7,978 bases of DNA, taken from NCBI GenBank assembly GCA_964352225.1, contig CAYGRM010000317.1, positions 1 to 7,978 of the forward strand, written 5' to 3'. This document shows positions 6,082-7,978 of this stretch, in pieces. This stretch comes from CAJQQY01 sp964352225. Lineage in GTDB: Bacteria > Bacteroidota > Bacteroidia > Chitinophagales > Saprospiraceae. The first letter of the stretch is position 1, and every line of letters starts with the position of its first letter. A program made the position numbers and the translations under genes. The notes below the pieces were generated by a model that searched no databases, was not told the DNA's origin, and saw only the letters and a list, made by a program, of their open reading frames with translations.

Positions 6082-6971
6082 TAATCTATTTCTTTGCCAG
6101 TTGAGGCTTTCCAAAGTAAGTACCATTCTTGGCGAGTCAATTCAATTTTGCAAGCATCCAATGCTGATTTTACTCTTTCGATTTTAGCAGTTCCGATTAC
6201 TGGAATAATTCCCGATGGATGTTTTAATAACCATGCTAAAAGTATTTGGTCTAATCCAACATTATATTTTTCAGCCAATTCATTCCCCACTTTTTGGATA
6301 CGAAGAATTTGTTCATCTTTTGATTTTCCAAAAACTTTTCCTCCGCCAAGCGGAGACCAGGAAGTGGGGGCAATTTTATTTTTTTGGCATTGCAAAAGAG
6401 TACCATCCTCGAATGCATTCAATCGAGTAATCGAAATTTCTACTTGATTAGTTTCCATTGGAAAAATGGAATTTAAAATATCAAATTGAACAGGGGTAAA
6501 ATTCGAGACTCCAAAATGCTTAACTTTTCCCTGCCGTTTTAATTGATTGAATGCTTCAGCAATCTCAAACGGATCCATCAAAAAATCTGGGCGGTGAACC
6601 AATAGCAAATCTAAATAATCTGTTTGCAATAGTTGAAGAGAATCCTCTGCTTGTTTAAGGATGTGTTTTTTGGAATTATTATAAGTATTCGTGATGAATT
6701 CTGGTTTTCGTTCAGTAGTTAGACACACGCCACTTTTGGTGGTAAGTTGGAGTTTCTGCCGAAGACTAGGATTTCGTTTTAGCAATTTTCCAAACTCATC
6801 TTCCGTCGAATAATGGCCATAAATATCTGCGTGATCAAAATCATTCAAACCCATTTCAAGACAACCTTCAACAAATTTTTCTAGTTCTGATAAATTCATT
6901 TTTGCTCCCCACTCACCAAGCCTCATGGTACCGACAATGATGGGTGCAAATTTTATTGATTCCATATTCAT
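6081..6971 (-). CDS. ydhF: Aldo/keto reductase, YdhF-type
   Basis: The 296-residue protein matches E. coli YdhF (298 residues) along its length: FDHADIYGHY (45-54), LDLLLVHRPD (120-129), GKVKHFGVSNFTPVQF (148-163), NQVEIS (175-180), WSPLGGGKVF (205-214) and IGTAKIERV (259-267). The AKR catalytic tetrad is complete: D46, Y51, K79 and H126. IGTAKIERV is the NADPH-binding segment. The enzyme is a cytoplasmic (beta/alpha)8 barrel that should reduce a carbonyl with NADPH. The physiological substrate of YdhF-type proteins is not established. I start it at the ATG at 6971-6969 (MNMES); the ATG at 6965 is equally possible. The frame can be extended to a TTG at 7001, but that would cross a promoter-like TATATTTG box and overlap the divergent gene's leader. 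The large palindrome at 5921-6081 lies right after the stop. Confidence 0.92.
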   Translation of the reverse strand: MNMESIKFAPIIVGTMRLGEWGAKMNLSELEKFVEGCLEMGLNDFDHADIYGHYSTEDEFGKLLKRNPSLRQKLQLTTKSGVCLTTERKPEFITNTYNNSKKHILKQAEDSLQLLQTDYLDLLLVHRPDFLMDPFEIAEAFNQLKRQGKVKHFGVSNFTPVQFDILNSIFPMETNQVEISITRLNAFEDGTLLQCQKNKIAPTSWSPLGGGKVFGKSKDEQILRIQKVGNELAEKYNVGLDQILLAWLLKHPSGIIPVIGTAKIERVKSALDACKIELTRQEWYLLWKASTGKEID

Positions 6972-6990
6972 TATTTTTTTTTGAAAAAAA

Positions 6991-6998
6991 CAAATATA
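6991..6998 (-). promoter_or_regulatory. Bacteroidota-type -7 box (TATATTTG) for the aldo/keto reductase
   Basis: On the minus strand this reads TATATTTG, an exact match to the Bacteroidota -7 consensus TANNTTTG. Its last base is 19 bp upstream of the ATG at 6971, which would leave a short leader. No TTTG lies at the usual 19-21 bp spacing for the -33 box; the nearest TTTG copies (7007-7010 and 7027-7030) are at spacings of 8 and 28. The call therefore rests on the -7 box and its position. Confidence 0.45.
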
Positions 6999-7049
6999 CA
7001 ATTCCTCAAATCATTTTCTATTTTTACAAAAAATAATGAAACGAGTTTT

Positions 7050-7795
7050 ATGAAAAATGAAGAGCAATTGATCCATTTTGAGGAAGGGCAAATCAAAGGT
7101 TATGATGTGGATATTCATCAGCGAGCAACCATTCCTGCGATGGTGATGATGATGCAAGAGGCTGCGATGCAACATGTTTTAAGCATCGGAGTTTCTGCCA
7201 AAGAATTGGTCAAAGAAAACTTAGGTTGGGTGTTGCACCAGCAATATTTTGAATTTTTTCGACAACCGATGTTGGGAGAAAAGGTAAATATCCAAACCAA
7301 TCCAACCGGTCTGGAAAGGATATTTACCTATCGAGATTTTCAAATGAAAGATGAAAAAAAAGTAATAGTTGCACAAGCAAGTTCATCGTGGTTACTAATG
7401 GATACCGAATCAAGAAAGATGGCAAAATATCCAGAATTTATTGCTGAAATGTTACAACCTTCCAATGATTTTGAAAAACTCCCACGACCACCGGTGATGA
7501 AGTTTAAAATTGAAAAATTTGATTTTAAAAAAACTTTCCAGGTGGGTTTTCATGATTTAGATTTCAATGGACATTTGAGTAATTTTTATTATTTTAAGTG
7601 GATGTTGGATTCTATGCCTGCTGAATTTTTAAAAAACAATCAGTTGCAATCTTTGCAAATTCGATTTAAAGAAGAGTGTTATTTAGATGATGAAGTGGAA
7701 GTTTTGATTGAAAAAGTAGATGAGAAAACTTACGTGCACATATTGTTAAAAAATCAAAANNNNNNNNNNCAGAGGGGAGGACGGTATGGAAATAA
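7050..7795 (+). CDS. Acyl-ACP thioesterase (FatA/FatB-like), interrupted by an assembly gap
   Basis: This is a double-hotdog acyl-ACP thioesterase, which hydrolyses acyl-ACP to free fatty acid in the cytoplasm. Of the protein, 236 residues are readable before the gap at 7760-7769. The second hotdog has HDLDFNGHLSNFYYFKWMLDSMP (168-190), matching the plant-enzyme block with catalytic Asn and His (here N173 and H175), followed by RFKEEC (205-210), where C210 fits the position of the catalytic-region Cys. The first half has IPAMVMMMQEAAMQH (28-42). After the gap, 7772-7795 reads EGRTVWK-stop, the usual C-terminal ending of the family, but in a different frame from the upstream part. The full protein is thus about 248 residues, normal for bacterial members. 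I chose the ATG at 7050 because the earlier ATG at 6981 adds 23 unrelated residues lying in the divergent promoter region. It is probably co-transcribed with the next gene, which starts 8 bp later. Confidence 0.88.
7760..7769. other. Assembly gap (10 N) inside the thioesterase gene
   Basis: Ten N bases interrupt the coding sequence near its 3' end. The upstream frame and the frame giving EGRTVWK-stop differ, so the true number of missing bases should leave remainder 2 on division by 3 (for example 5, 8, 11 or 14). The run of ten is a placeholder, not a measured length. Confidence 0.97.
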
Positions 7796-7803
7796 ATTAA
7801 TTA

Positions 7804-7978
7804 ATGATGGAAATTCTAGATCACTTTGATCCAAAAGTAAGACAACTAAAAAATAGTGATAATTTGAAATGGTTATTAGCTGGAATTATTTGCTTTGGAT
7901 TTTTTATTCAACTAGAATCATTTTTTCAACAAATTCATTTTTGGTTTTTTAAAGATCCAATTCTTGATTTAATTTGTC
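7804..7978 (+). CDS. N-terminal part of an unrecognised membrane protein (3' end outside window)
   Basis: The frame starts at ATG 7804 (or the next codon, ATG 7807) and stays open for 58 codons to the right edge. It begins MMEILDHFDPKVRQLK, charged and soluble-looking, then turns hydrophobic at about residues 23-37 (WLLAGIICFGFFIQL), a likely membrane segment, followed by an aromatic-rich stretch QIHFWFFKDPILDLIC (43-58). I do not recognise the family; too little is visible. It lies 8 bp after the thioesterase stop on the same strand, which suggests co-transcription. No Shine-Dalgarno sequence is visible, as elsewhere in this window. Confidence 0.6.
   Translation, partial: MMEILDHFDPKVRQLKNSDNLKWLLAGIICFGFFIQLESFFQQIHFWFFKDPILDLIC

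Noticed and set aside
6094..6447. 117-codon open frame on the plus strand opposite the aldo/keto reductase
   Set aside because: It is antisense to a well-conserved gene and has no recognisable motif; a composition shadow.
6981..7049. Upstream ATG at 6981 as thioesterase start
   Set aside because: It would add 23 residues without family similarity and overlap the divergent reductase promoter box; ATG 7050 gives the usual length.
7760..7829. Continuation of the thioesterase frame through the N run to a stop at 7829
   Set aside because: The tail after the gap has no family resemblance, while another frame gives the expected EGRTVWK ending at 7795; the straight-through frame depends on an arbitrary N count.

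Overview
The window looks like a chromosomal stretch from a Bacteroidota bacterium (AT-rich). The evidence is a partial SusC/TonB-type outer-membrane receptor with an N-terminal carboxypeptidase-regulatory-like domain, start codons without a clear Shine-Dalgarno sequence, one TANNTTTG-type -7 promoter box, and a bacterial FatA/FatB-like acyl-ACP thioesterase. The order or family cannot be fixed from this sequence. There is no sign of phage, insertion-sequence transposase, CRISPR, rRNA or tRNA.

Layout. 1-494 (minus): N-terminal 164 residues of an outer-membrane TonB-type receptor running off the left edge. 694-736: a strong stem-loop terminator. 747-1388 (minus): a Nudix-like protein with a long insertion inside the Nudix box. 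1434-1508: a small inverted-repeat element holding four AACGTNN heptamers. 1510-2328 (minus): a sterol desaturase/fatty acid hydroxylase family membrane protein. 2474-3001 (plus): a stand-alone GNAT acetyltransferase resembling the catalytic domain of Pat-type protein lysine acetyltransferases. 3005-4594 and 4635-5801 (both minus): a likely two-gene operon, an SsuD-like flavin-dependent monooxygenase followed by a sodium:solute symporter of the SGLT type. 5921-6081: a 161-bp imperfect palindrome. 6081-6971 (minus): a YdhF-type aldo/keto reductase. 7050-7795 (plus): an acyl-ACP thioesterase interrupted by a 10-N assembly gap. 7804-7978 (plus): the start of an unrecognised membrane protein.

How the genes relate. 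Most are ordinary metabolic or housekeeping-like genes in short transcription units. The clearest functional link is the monooxygenase-symporter pair, where the symporter may import a substrate for the monooxygenase. The thioesterase and the membrane protein after it are probably co-transcribed. The thioesterase and the aldo/keto reductase are divergent and share a short promoter region.

I see no convincing new multi-gene system. The most unusual signals are non-coding: the 161-bp palindrome, and the heptamer array enclosed by 12-bp inverted repeats. Next are the split Nudix box and the substrate of the monooxygenase/symporter pair. The assembly gap hides a frame change: the true thioesterase C-terminus (EGRTVWK) is readable after the gap in another frame.
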